Assembly (NCBI GenBank): GCA_934899185.1
Contig: CAKXYI010000002.1
Location: 327,853-391,852 of the forward strand
Length of the DNA: 64,000 bases
Reading direction: 5' to 3'
Source of the DNA: an uncultured Lachnospiraceae bacterium
GTDB taxonomy: Bacteria > Bacillota > Clostridia > Lachnospirales > Lachnospiraceae
Within the stretch, counting starts at the first letter, position 1. Every line of letters starts with the position of its first letter. The position numbers and the translations under genes were made by a program. The notes beneath the pieces were generated by a model. It saw only the letters and a program-made list of their open reading frames with translations. It did no database searches and was not told where the DNA came from. This document shows positions 55,973 to 64,000 of the stretch, piece after piece.

Positions 55973-57334
55973 ATGGAGAAAAATCTTACATCCGGAAGTG
56001 TAGCAAAGACCATGGTCTTGTTTGCACTTCCTTATATATTGTCTTATTTTTTGCAAACCTTATATGGTATGGCGGATCTTTTCATCATAGGACAGTTTTA
56101 TGGAGTTGATAGCATCACGGCGGTGTCCAACGGAAGCCAGATCATGCATATGATCACAGTCATCATTGTAGGGCTCGCCATGGGTACGACGGTCATTGTC
56201 GGACGTTTTGTCGGAGGCAATCGTCTGGAAGATGCTGCGGATGCCATCGGAAATACCATTACCATGTTTCTGGTCGTGTCGGCAGTGATCACTGTGGTAT
56301 TGCTCTTTTTGCGGCGACCGATCGTGGCGTTGGCCGGCATACCAAAAGAGGCGGTGGCAGGGGCTGTCACCTATCTGACGATCACCTTTCTGGGGATTCC
56401 TTTTATCACGGCATATAATATCATCAGTTCAATCTTCCGTGGATTGGGTGACTCCAAGACACCCATGTATTTTATTGGAATTGCCTGTGTCGTTAATATC
56501 ATTCTGGACTATGTTTTTATCGGAGGTCTGCATCTGGATGCGGCAGGTGCAGCGCTGGGAACAACGATCTCGCAGACTTTTAGTGTGTTCATTGCTCTCT
56601 GGTCGATTCGCAAAAAGAAGAGTGGCATCCGTTTGCAAAAAGAAAATTTTCTGCCAAAGAAACAGGTTCTGGGCAGAATTTTAAAGATCGGTGTCCCGGT
56701 GGCAGTACAGGATGGTTGCATTCAGGTGGCGTTTATCATTATTACCGTCATCGCAAACCATCGCGGTTTAAATGATGCGGCGGCAGTTGGTATTGTGGAA
56801 AAGATCATCAGCGCGATCTTTATTGTGCCATCCTCTATGCTTGCAACGGTTTCTACCTTATCCGCGCAAAATATCGGTGCGGGCAAACATGACCGCGCTT
56901 CCAAGACTTTGCGCTATGGCACAATGATCACCTGTGCCTATGGTGTGCTTGCAACGATTCTTGTACTTGCGACGGGCGGTCATTTGGTCGGTCTTTTTAC
57001 GTCAGATAGTAGCGTTGTGACGCTGGGAACGCAGTACATCAGTTCTTATATTTTTGACAGCATTTTGGCGGGCATACACTTTTGCTTTACCGGCTATTTT
57101 TGCGCTTATGGAAAATCCTATATTGGTTTTATGCATAATATTCTGGCAATCTCTCTGGTGCGTGTCCCGGGATCCTACCTGCTGTCCAAGTGGTATCCGC
57201 ATACGCTTTTTCCGATGGGAATGGCTGCTCCGGCAGGATCGCTTTTTTCGGTGCTCATTTGTCTGCTCGTCTATTTCTGGATGAAAAAAAGGGGACTTCT
57301 GGGGACAGAATCATCGGATATGATAAAAAAATGA
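55973..57334 (+). CDS. MATE-family efflux transporter
   Basis: 453 residues, twelve predicted helices in two homologous halves. N-terminus GSVAKTMVLFALPYILSYFL, QTLYGMADLFIIGQF, IFRGLGDSKTPMYFI and in the second half GVPVAVQDGCIQVAFIIIT and LSAQNIGAGKHDRAS are MATE/NorM-DinF motifs. Expected to export cationic drugs or metabolites using Na+ or H+. CTGGAG precedes the ATG. Confidence 0.92.
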   Translation: MEKNLTSGSVAKTMVLFALPYILSYFLQTLYGMADLFIIGQFYGVDSITAVSNGSQIMHMITVIIVGLAMGTTVIVGRFVGGNRLEDAADAIGNTITMFLVVSAVITVVLLFLRRPIVALAGIPKEAVAGAVTYLTITFLGIPFITAYNIISSIFRGLGDSKTPMYFIGIACVVNIILDYVFIGGLHLDAAGAALGTTISQTFSVFIALWSIRKKKSGIRLQKENFLPKKQVLGRILKIGVPVAVQDGCIQVAFIIITVIANHRGLNDAAAVGIVEKIISAIFIVPSSMLATVSTLSAQNIGAGKHDRASKTLRYGTMITCAYGVLATILVLATGGHLVGLFTSDSSVVTLGTQYISSYIFDSILAGIHFCFTGYFCAYGKSYIGFMHNILAISLVRVPGSYLLSKWYPHTLFPMGMAAPAGSLFSVLICLLVYFWMKKRGLLGTESSDMIKK

Positions 57335-57352
57335 CATAAATAGGACGCTTTA

Positions 57353-57386
57353 TGACATTGTCACGATAGATGATAACAGATATAAT
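57353..57386 (+). promoter_or_regulatory. Sigma-A promoter of the GH2 gene with overlapping palindrome
   Basis: TTGTCA (57358-57363), 17-base spacer, TATAAT (57381-57386). The palindrome TGACA-t-TGTCA (57353-57363) covers the -35 box and could be an operator. An upstream ATGACAT copy at 57331-57337 may be a second half-site. Confidence 0.75.
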
Positions 57387-57441
57387 ACTTGTAAGATATA
57401 AAAATATACTAGCGTGAAAATAGAGGAAAAGAGGAGCGTCT

Positions 57442-59850
57442 ATGAGAAAAATTGATTTTAACCGGGATTGGACGGTACAAAAAGAAGGGCAGGAGAGGGT
57501 AGAACACGTCAATCTGCCACACGATGCCATGCTCTATGAGAAAAGGGCGAAAGAAAATAAGACAGCCAGTGCCAGTGCTTATTTTGAGGGTGGCAAGTAC
57601 ATCTATAAGAAGATCTGGGATGTGGATGCCAAGACAGCAGAGCAGACCAATATCTTGGAGTTTGAGGGTGTTTACCAGAATGCACGCGTCAGCCTCAATG
57701 GAAAGCAGATTGCGGAAAGACCTTATGGCTATACGAATTTTTATGTAGACCTGACAGATCTTCTGGCGGTCGGTCAGAATGAGATTCAGGTGATCGCGGA
57801 TAATGCAGATGTGCCAAACAGCAGATGGTATTCTGGCAGCGGTATTTATCGCCCGGTGTCACTTTATACGGCGGGAGCATCTTATATCAAGCCGGAGGGG
57901 ATCAAGGTTCAGGTACTTAATCAGGAATGTATCTGTCTGCGCCTTGCCTGCGTGGCGGAAAATGCTCAGGCAAAGATCACGATCCTGGATCAGGATGCGG
58001 TCGTGACAGATATGGTAGAGGATGATCTGGCACATCTGGAAAACGAGGGAATCACGATCATGATACCAAACGCGAAACTCTGGTCTGCCGAGGATCCCCA
58101 TCTTTATCGTATTAAAGCAGAACTTGTGCAGGACGGCAATGTGCTTGATAGCGAGGAAAGTCATTTTGGTATGCGTACCCTTGCATGGGGAAAAGAGGGA
58201 TTTCTTGTAAATGGAAAAGAAGTTCTCTTTCGCGGCGCATGTATCCACCACGACAATGGTGTGCTGGGCGCCTGTGGTTTTGCAGATGCTGAGATCCGGC
58301 GTGTGCGCATTTTAAAAGAAGCAGGATTTAATGCCATCCGGTCTGCACACAACCCGATCTCAAAGGCATTGTTAGATGCCTGCGATGCCATGGGTATGTA
58401 TGTGATGGATGAGACCTTTGATATGTGGCTGATCCACAAAAATCCATATGACTATGCCGGTGACAAATTCAGGGAATGGTGGAAAGCGGATACGGAGGCT
58501 ATGATCTTAAAAGACTACAACCATCCATCCGTTGTCATGTATTCGATCGGAAATGAGATCACAGAACTCGGTATGGAAGACGGACAGAAGCAGGCGAAAG
58601 TCATGGTAGATTTCTGCCATGAAAAAGATAAGACGCGTCCGGTGACCGCAGGTATCAACCTGATGCTTGCTATGATGGCGGGCGGCAAAAAGAGCATTTA
58701 CGGAACGGATGACAAGGGAGAAGTCAAGGACAGTGGAGCAGGCGGCATGGACGCTATGCCAACCTCTGATTTCTTTAATCTGCTCATGAATAAGATGGGA
58801 AAATTGATGACCAAGGCTGCGTCTTCCAAAAAGGCAAATGCTGTGGCTGTCAAGATGCGTGAGATCTTTGACATTCCGGGATATAATTATGCGACCAGCC
58901 GCTATGAAAAAGATGCAAAAGAGTGCCCGGAGCAGGCAACGACCGGATCGGAGACCCTGCCGCAATCCTTGTATGAAAACTGGCAGCTGGTAAAGAAACT
59001 GCCGACCATGACAGGAGATTTTATGTGGACGGGCTGGGATTATCTGGGTGAGTCCGGCATTGGTACAGTGCGTTATGTTGATAAAAAGACAAAAGAAAAT
59101 ATTGATCCGGGTCTTATTATGACAGGAGGTCCGGGTATCATTGATATCTGCGGCAAGATGCGTCCGGAAGTGGGCTGGGGCAAGATCATCTGGGGCTTGC
59201 AGGATGTGCCGACGATTGGGGTAGATCCTTTGACCCATGCAGATCATTTCCAGTCGCTTTCCATGTGGCGTACCACGGATGCCGTGGAGAGTTGGTCCTG
59301 GGAAGGCTGTGAAGGAAAGCACACGATGGCAACCGTCTATTCTGATGCACCGGTGGTAGAACTTTTGGTAAACGGTCAGAGTCTTGGAAAGAAAAAGACC
59401 AAGCAGGATATGGCAAAGTTTAAAAAGGTGACCTATCAGGACGGACAGATCGAGGCAGTGGCATACGATGCTTCCGGCAAGGAGACAGGAAGGAGCAAAC
59501 TGGTCTCTGCCAGCGGAAAGACAAAGATTTCTTTGAGACCGGAATCTCAGAGCCTGCGGGCAAACGGACAGGATCTTTGCTTTTTGAATATTGATCTGGT
59601 GGGCGAAAACGGTATTACCAAATCGTCTGTCGATCAGGTCTTAAAGGTGGAAGTCACAGGTGCCGGATGTTTGCAGGGCTATGGCTCTGCAAGACCAAAT
59701 ATCCCGGATGATTTTGTGAGTGATACCCACAAGACATTTCTTGGCAAGTCCCTTGCGGTGATCCGCGCCGGATATGAGGCGGGAAGTATTCATGTGAAAG
59801 TCTCAGGAGAAGGCTTGGAACCGGTCGAGACGGACATAACTGTCGCATAA
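57442..59850 (+). CDS. Glycoside hydrolase family 2 protein (beta-galactosidase-like)
   Basis: 802 residues, no signal peptide, so cytosolic. Sugar-binding jelly roll (~1-165, FNRDWTVQKEG, NLPHDAML, SRWYSGSGIYRPVSLY), Ig-like domain (~170-255), TIM barrel with FRGACIHHDNGVLGACG, NAIRSAHNPISKALLDACD, acid/base Glu372 in SIGNEITELG and nucleophile Glu537 in GWDYLGESG, then a DUF4982-like domain with VYSDAPVVELLVNGQSLGKK and a last Ig-like domain. Substrate could be a beta-galactoside or other beta-glycoside. With the downstream GPH transporter it suggests import and hydrolysis of an oligosaccharide. GAGG precedes the ATG. Confidence 0.92.
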   Translation: MRKIDFNRDWTVQKEGQERVEHVNLPHDAMLYEKRAKENKTASASAYFEGGKYIYKKIWDVDAKTAEQTNILEFEGVYQNARVSLNGKQIAERPYGYTNFYVDLTDLLAVGQNEIQVIADNADVPNSRWYSGSGIYRPVSLYTAGASYIKPEGIKVQVLNQECICLRLACVAENAQAKITILDQDAVVTDMVEDDLAHLENEGITIMIPNAKLWSAEDPHLYRIKAELVQDGNVLDSEESHFGMRTLAWGKEGFLVNGKEVLFRGACIHHDNGVLGACGFADAEIRRVRILKEAGFNAIRSAHNPISKALLDACDAMGMYVMDETFDMWLIHKNPYDYAGDKFREWWKADTEAMILKDYNHPSVVMYSIGNEITELGMEDGQKQAKVMVDFCHEKDKTRPVTAGINLMLAMMAGGKKSIYGTDDKGEVKDSGAGGMDAMPTSDFFNLLMNKMGKLMTKAASSKKANAVAVKMREIFDIPGYNYATSRYEKDAKECPEQATTGSETLPQSLYENWQLVKKLPTMTGDFMWTGWDYLGESGIGTVRYVDKKTKENIDPGLIMTGGPGIIDICGKMRPEVGWGKIIWGLQDVPTIGVDPLTHADHFQSLSMWRTTDAVESWSWEGCEGKHTMATVYSDAPVVELLVNGQSLGKKKTKQDMAKFKKVTYQDGQIEAVAYDASGKETGRSKLVSASGKTKISLRPESQSLRANGQDLCFLNIDLVGENGITKSSVDQVLKVEVTGAGCLQGYGSARPNIPDDFVSDTHKTFLGKSLAVIRAGYEAGSIHVKVSGEGLEPVETDITVA

Positions 59851-59881
59851 AATAATCCGCTATTTTCTATAAGAGTATGTT

Positions 59882-59923
59882 AAAATGACATTAGTAAGCA
59901 AGTGCCGGCTAATGTCATTTTTT
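59882..59923 (+). terminator. Intrinsic terminator after the GH2 gene
   Basis: AAAATGACATTAG / CTAATGTCATTTT forms a perfect 13-bp stem with a 14-base loop, followed by a T run. Confidence 0.92.
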
Positions 59924-59978
59924 ATTGGCGTGTGAATATGCTAAAGCACATGCTGTTTTACGAGAAGGAGGGGATAAA

Positions 59979-60881
59979 ATGGGGGCATTACATATCTTAC
60001 TTATCATTGTGATTGTGTTTATCGTATTGCTGTTTTTGGTGTCTGTCGGTCTTTGTACTTATGCCGTTTTTCCGAAGCGGTTCGGCATGGAAGAAACCAA
60101 AAAAATTGAACTGGGGAAGCCATATTTGAAGGGCATGGAGTTTCCGGCAAAAGAAGTCTATACGGTGCATTCTTATGATGATTATGCCTTGCATGCGGAG
60201 TACATTGAGACAGATCCGCAGTCGAAAAAATTTGTGATCATCAGTCATGGCTATACTTATACCAGATATGGCTCTTATAAGTATGTCTATCTATTCCAGA
60301 AGTTGGGATTCAACTGCATTATCTATGATGACAGGGGGCATGGCGAGAACAAGAGGTGTCGCTGCATGTTTGGTATCCGGGAGTCAAAAGATCTCTTGGC
60401 AATGATCGATGATACTTACAGGCGATTTGGGGACGACATTCTTTTGGGACTGCATGGCGAATCCATGGGATCGGGGCTGAGTCTTATGGCTTTACAGTAC
60501 AAGCCAAATGTCAAGTTTTTGGTGGCGGACTGCGGTTATGGCAGATTGTTGGAGGTCTTGTGTGGAAAGGTCAAAGAGATCTTCCATTTACCGGGTGTCT
60601 TTGCCTATCCGGCATCCTGGGTGTGCAGGATCTTGTATGGATTTTCTCTGGCAAAAGTCAGTCCGGAGGAGTCCTTGTATGACAATGAGATCCCGGTTTG
60701 TTTTATCCATGGGGAAGATGATAATTTCATTCCGTGCAGCCAGAGTCAAAGAATGCATAGGATAAATAAGGGCTATAGTGAACTGCATACATTTCCGGGG
60801 GCGGATCATGCGCAGTCACTGGATTCCGATGTAGAACGTTATGAGGGTATTTTGAGAGATTTTGTAGCAAAGGTATTGTAA
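59979..60881 (+). CDS. Membrane-anchored alpha/beta hydrolase
   Basis: 300 residues from ATG 59979 (AAGGAGG upstream); a longer frame from 59925 passes beyond the terminator and is rejected. N-terminal helix (LHILLIIVIVFIVLLFLVSV) then an alpha/beta hydrolase fold: oxyanion region ISHGYTYTRYGSYKY, DDRGHGENKRCRC, nucleophile Ser162 in LHGESMGSG, acid Asp in IHGEDDNFIP and His in GADHAQSL. Similar to the B. subtilis YqkD/BAAT-like hydrolases; substrate unknown. Confidence 0.85.
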   Translation: MGALHILLIIVIVFIVLLFLVSVGLCTYAVFPKRFGMEETKKIELGKPYLKGMEFPAKEVYTVHSYDDYALHAEYIETDPQSKKFVIISHGYTYTRYGSYKYVYLFQKLGFNCIIYDDRGHGENKRCRCMFGIRESKDLLAMIDDTYRRFGDDILLGLHGESMGSGLSLMALQYKPNVKFLVADCGYGRLLEVLCGKVKEIFHLPGVFAYPASWVCRILYGFSLAKVSPEESLYDNEIPVCFIHGEDDNFIPCSQSQRMHRINKGYSELHTFPGADHAQSLDSDVERYEGILRDFVAKVL

Positions 60882-60896
60882 GAAAGTGGGGGTAAA

Positions 60897-62249
60897 ATGA
60901 TGAAAGAAGAGAAGGTAAGCGTAAGTAGCAAGTTTTGGTTGTGCAGTGCAGACTGTTTGTGTGGAACACTGTCCGGTCTGATCACAGGGGGCGGCATGAC
61001 CTATTTTTATACCAAATATCTGGGCTTGGATGAGGGGCTGGCAAGTATCGTCTGGATGATCTTTGCGGTCTGGAATGCTTTGAATGATCCCTTGTTTGGC
61101 TATATTTCGGATCGGACGAAATCAAAATTGGGACGAAGGATCCCTTATATCCGTTATGGTGCGCTTGCTTATGGCGTGATCTTTATCTTGAGTTGGTTCT
61201 CGTGGCCTTTTGGCGGCAGTCAGACTGTGCTTTTTGTGCAGATGTTGGTATCACTATTTTTCTTTGATACGTTTTATACGGCAATCGCAACTTCTTTGTA
61301 TGTGCTTCCTTATACAATGGCAGAGAGCAATCAGGCAAGGAGCGGGATCTTTGTCTGGAAGATCTTCTTTACTCTCTTGTCGCTGGCAGCACCGCTTGTC
61401 CTCTTTCCTCTGGTCAGACCGGATGTAGGAGAGAGTGCTAAGACGTTTCAGACCATTATGATCGTACTGGGTCTGGTCACGACTCTGGTGATCTTCTTTT
61501 CCACATTCTTTTATAAAGAAAAATATACGTCTGATGCTGAGGAAGCACCGGGGCTTTGGGAGTCTATCTGTCAGTGCTTTAAGAACAGGGCATTTCTGGT
61601 GTATGAAGTCATCAGCTTTACCGTGATTTTTGTGCAGACTATTTTGATGCAGGGCGTGATCTATTACTTTGATGAGTTCACGGTTCCGATGCCACTGGCT
61701 TATGCAAGTCTTGGCATTGGTGCTGTGTGTGGTATCATTCTCTGGATCAAGAGTATGGGAAAGATCGGTGTTGCCAAGTGCATTATCGTGATGAGCATCG
61801 CCTTTGCGGCAGGTGCACTCTTAGTCATTTTTGCAGGACAGTATGTCGTTCCTGCCATGATCGCATTCTTTATCATTGGTTTGGGCTTTTCCGGTGGTAT
61901 GTATCTTGTGCCGCTGATGAACGGCGAGGTGATTGATTATGATGAAGCCAAGACCGGATTTCGTAGAGAGGGTATGTATGCAGGTGTGAACAGCCTGATC
62001 ACGAAACCGGCGATCAGTTTTGCCAATGCAGCCTTTGTCACGATCATTGGATGGTTTGGCTACGATAATGCCGTCAAAGCAGGGGCACAGGATGTCATGG
62101 CAAAGTTTGGTGTAAAGGTTGCTTGGATGGCGCTGCCGGCATTGCTCTTTATCATTTCTGCAATCGCCATGAAAGCCTATCCGCTGGTTGGCGAGGAATG
62201 GAAGAAGATGAAAGAGGAACTGATCCGGAAGCATGAAGGGGAGAACTAA
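60897..62249 (+). CDS. GPH-family sugar:cation symporter (MFS)
   Basis: 450 residues, twelve helices. Signature NDPLFGYISDRTKSKLGRRI after helix 2, then YTAIATSLYVLPYTMAES, and DYDEAKTGFRREGMYAGVNS in the second half, all of the glycoside-pentoside-hexuronide family (XynB, MelB, LacS). Probably imports the glycoside cleaved by the upstream GH2 enzyme. Sixteen bases separate it from the hydrolase gene. Confidence 0.9.
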   Translation: MMKEEKVSVSSKFWLCSADCLCGTLSGLITGGGMTYFYTKYLGLDEGLASIVWMIFAVWNALNDPLFGYISDRTKSKLGRRIPYIRYGALAYGVIFILSWFSWPFGGSQTVLFVQMLVSLFFFDTFYTAIATSLYVLPYTMAESNQARSGIFVWKIFFTLLSLAAPLVLFPLVRPDVGESAKTFQTIMIVLGLVTTLVIFFSTFFYKEKYTSDAEEAPGLWESICQCFKNRAFLVYEVISFTVIFVQTILMQGVIYYFDEFTVPMPLAYASLGIGAVCGIILWIKSMGKIGVAKCIIVMSIAFAAGALLVIFAGQYVVPAMIAFFIIGLGFSGGMYLVPLMNGEVIDYDEAKTGFRREGMYAGVNSLITKPAISFANAAFVTIIGWFGYDNAVKAGAQDVMAKFGVKVAWMALPALLFIISAIAMKAYPLVGEEWKKMKEELIRKHEGEN

Positions 62250-62285
62250 GGATAGGAAAAGGTTTTTGTACCGGAGATAGGAAGA

Positions 62286-62324
62286 TTAATTACAACCACC
62301 CATTGGACGGGTGGTTGTGATTAA
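62286..62324. terminator. Hairpin between convergent genes
   Basis: TTAATTACAACCACCC / GGGTGGTTGTGATTAA gives a 16-bp stem with one mismatch and a 7-base loop. No strong T-run on either side, so it may be a weak or factor-assisted terminator for both the GPH gene and the thioredoxin gene. Confidence 0.65.
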
Positions 62325-62368
62325 TTCATGATTCAAACTTATAATACGCTGTACTTCCGTGAATAGAT

Positions 62369-63277
62369 TTATTTATTCGCGCTGTCTGCATCAATGACAG
62401 ACTGAATCTGTTTCATCAAAGTATCGTAGTTCTCCTGATCATCAATTCCACCAAGCATAGGATCGCCTACAATATTGCCATTTCTGTCGACCAAGATTGT
62501 TGTAGGAAATGCCATAATGTCGGAGGCATATTTGCCTGCAGCGGAAGTGGAATCAACGGAAAGATTGCGATACTTGGCACCCTGGCTTTTCAGAATATCT
62601 GCAGCTTCTTTTATAGCAGTTTCATTTCCATCGAAGGTTTCTGTGTTGATTCCTATTACTTCGCCACCAGATGCCTTGATGGCATCGTTTAACTCGTTAA
62701 GTTTAGATAATTCTGCAACACAAGGCTTGCATCCGGTAAACCAGAAATTAACGACAGTTACTGCATTTTGAGAAAACAGGCTTTCATCAACAGAATTGCC
62801 ATCAAAATCCTTTGCGGAAAAATCTTTGAAAGGAGATACATCGTCGGATGTATTTTTCTGGCTGTTGCTGTCAGATGCAGCATTTTTCTTTTCGATTGCT
62901 GCAATTTTTTTCTCGATTTTTCTGATCTTTTCAATATCATCATTAAGTGTTTTTAACTCATCTTTTGTGAAAGAGTCCTTGTTTGATTCTACGGTGTCAG
63001 CCAGATAATCAGCATAATTTCCGCTCGGGTCAGCAGTGCTTTTATTCATCATGCCAAATGCCTTATCCCATACATCTTTATGATCTGCAAAGAGTTGGTT
63101 TTCCTGCTGATATAAATCATTCAGTTCAGAACTGGAATCATCAGAAGAAGATGCACTGGAGTCTGTCTGGGTATCCTGTGACTTTTCAGTGTTTGCAGGT
63201 TGTTTTCCGTTACATGCAGTAAACAATAATGCTGCGCAGAGTGTAAAAATAAATAATAAAGATTTTTTTGTTTTCAT
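62369..63277 (-). CDS. TlpA/ResA-like thioredoxin-fold lipoprotein
   Basis: 302 residues from ATG 63277 (AAGGAG upstream). Lipobox FTAC (Cys22). A Ser/Asp-rich linker and a helical, Lys/Glu-rich region (~40-150) precede the redoxin domain with VVNFWFTGCKPCVAELSKL (CKPC active site) and FPTTILVDRNGNIVGD (cis-Pro). Acts outside the membrane as a thiol-disulfide reductase or peroxide reductant. It follows the NapH-like ferredoxin gene on the same strand, a combination seen with electron supply to exported redox proteins. Confidence 0.88.
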   Translation of the reverse strand: MKTKKSLLFIFTLCAALLFTACNGKQPANTEKSQDTQTDSSASSSDDSSSELNDLYQQENQLFADHKDVWDKAFGMMNKSTADPSGNYADYLADTVESNKDSFTKDELKTLNDDIEKIRKIEKKIAAIEKKNAASDSNSQKNTSDDVSPFKDFSAKDFDGNSVDESLFSQNAVTVVNFWFTGCKPCVAELSKLNELNDAIKASGGEVIGINTETFDGNETAIKEAADILKSQGAKYRNLSVDSTSAAGKYASDIMAFPTTILVDRNGNIVGDPMLGGIDDQENYDTLMKQIQSVIDADSANK

Positions 63278-63298
63278 GAGTAATTGCTCCTTTTCGTA

Positions 63299-63326
63299 AT
63301 TATATGATGTGCAGTGATTCTGCAAA
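63299..63326 (-). promoter_or_regulatory. Possible promoter of the TlpA-like gene
   Basis: On the minus strand TTTGCA (63326-63321), 16-base spacer, TATAAT (63304-63299), 20 bases before the ATG region. The -35 is poor. The gene could also be read from the upstream ferredoxin gene. Confidence 0.4.
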
Positions 63327-63357
63327 GATTAAATAGTTACCGGTTGTCTGTCACTGG

Positions 63358-64000
63358 TTATTGCTCTTCCTTTTTCTTACAAGGTTTTCCCATAAACTGA
63401 TAGTGGATGGCATCTTTCGGACAAGCCTTTATACAGGCACCGCATCGTATGCATTCTGGATGATTTGGAGTCTTACATACATCTACATCCATTTTGCATG
63501 CGGTTACACATTGGTTACATCCGACGCATTTGCTGTTCTCGACTTTAAGCGTGAGAAAACTTATTTTATTAAATAATGAGTAGATCGCACCAAGAGGACA
63601 GATCCATTTACAGAAAGGTCTGTAAAACAAAATACTTAACACAACAACCGTAATTAAAATAAAGCATTTGAAGGAAAAAAGAGTTCCAAGTGCAGATCGT
63701 ATAGCAGCGTTTCCAAGTGAAAGTGGGATAGCTCCCTCCAAAACACCTTGTGGACAAATATATTTACAGAAGAATGGGTCTCCCATTCCGATTGAGTTCG
63801 TTATAAGCATCGGCAGAAGGATAACGAAAACAATAAGGATGATGTATTTCAGGTATCTGAGTGGCTTCAGCCGGGCTGTTGAAAACTTTTTCCCGGGGAT
63901 TTTATGAAGCAGATCCTGAAACCATCCAAAGGGACACAAAAAACCACATATAAATCTTCCAAGTGTTACACCGAGTAAAATAAAAAAACCGGTGATGTAG
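63358..64000 (-). CDS. NapH/CcoG-like 4Fe-4S membrane protein (5' end outside window)
   Basis: The frame is open to the right edge, reading GRFICGFLCPFGWFQDLLHK near its visible start, so the gene is cut off. This CxxxCP motif, two to three membrane helices (YIILIVFVILLPMLI, FILITVVVLSILFYRPFCKW), a second FCKWICPLGAIYSLFN motif and two ferredoxin clusters (CVGCNQCVTACKMDVDVC and CIRCGACIKACPKDAIHY) are typical of NapH-type polyferredoxins, which pass electrons across the membrane. It likely reduces the adjacent exported thioredoxin system, directly or via another partner. Confidence 0.88.
   Translation of the reverse strand, partial: YITGFFILLGVTLGRFICGFLCPFGWFQDLLHKIPGKKFSTARLKPLRYLKYIILIVFVILLPMLITNSIGMGDPFFCKYICPQGVLEGAIPLSLGNAAIRSALGTLFSFKCFILITVVVLSILFYRPFCKWICPLGAIYSLFNKISFLTLKVENSKCVGCNQCVTACKMDVDVCKTPNHPECIRCGACIKACPKDAIHYQFMGKPCKKKEEQ

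Noticed and set aside
58507..59322. 271-residue minus-strand frame inside the GH2 gene
   Set aside because: Antisense to the catalytic domain; composition (His/Cys/Arg-rich) is typical of a shadow frame.

Overview
The window looks like chromosomal DNA of an anaerobic Firmicute of the Lachnospiraceae type. This is inferred from the gene content: a canonical F1Fo operon, ATP-type PEP carboxykinase, the complete early-cobalt (anaerobic) cobalamin pathway, QueT, VanZ, YitT and LCP proteins. Gram-positive style lipoproteins, strong AGGAGG ribosome sites and several TTG/GTG starts agree with it. Species cannot be named from sequence alone. No tRNA, rRNA, CRISPR array, transposase or integrase was seen.

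Layout. 1-3.9 kb: tail of a surface/exopolysaccharide locus (C-terminal fragment of a Fn3-like protein, HAD-type protein, undecaprenyl-phosphate sugar transferase). 4-9.2 kb: an Rpn-type nuclease on the minus strand, a VanZ protein, a preQ1-I riboswitch with queT, argS and a radical SAM protein. 9.5-15.8 kb: atpBEFHAGDC with a consensus promoter. 16-19.4 kb: a MacAB-like efflux locus. 19.5-23.4 kb: pckA and yitT on the minus strand, then an LCP-family gene.

23.4-44.7 kb: one long collinear cobalamin operon. It has a near-consensus promoter, a cobalamin riboswitch and an intrinsic terminator. It then encodes a lipoprotein cobaltochelatase (CbiK) with a C-terminal beta-rich domain, a small lipoprotein carrying a related domain, and a FecCD-type ABC transporter whose ATPase has an extra Rossmann-like tail. 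After these come cobQ, cobT, cobU, cobS, a second CobU-like gene, cobC, cbiB, cobD, cbiC, cbiD, cbiF, cbiG, cbiH, a cbiJ-cbiE-cbiT fusion, cbiA and cbiL. Genes overlap or nearly touch throughout, so translation is probably coupled. Together they cover cobalt insertion through nucleotide-loop assembly. Uroporphyrinogen/sirohydrochlorin synthesis, corrinoid adenosylation and lower-ligand synthesis are not in the window.

44.8-54.2 kb: an amidohydrolase, then a visibly A/T-rich accessory block with an LPD3-like mobile-element-type protein, a complete type I restriction-modification system (hsdM, hsdS, hsdR) and a DUF2806 protein. 54.2-64 kb: return to host-like composition with an ABC_ATPase-family protein, a MATE transporter, a GH2 glycosidase with its own promoter, an alpha/beta hydrolase, a GPH sugar transporter, and on the minus strand a TlpA-like thioredoxin lipoprotein behind a NapH-like ferredoxin membrane protein cut by the window edge.

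The most unusual item is the exported CbiK with its C-terminal domain (NEAT-like by eye), next to a lipoprotein with the same domain and a tetrapyrrole/metal-type ABC importer under B12 control. Also notable are the two diverged CobU-like genes, a three-copy hairpin repeat family around the atp and mac loci, and the restriction island.
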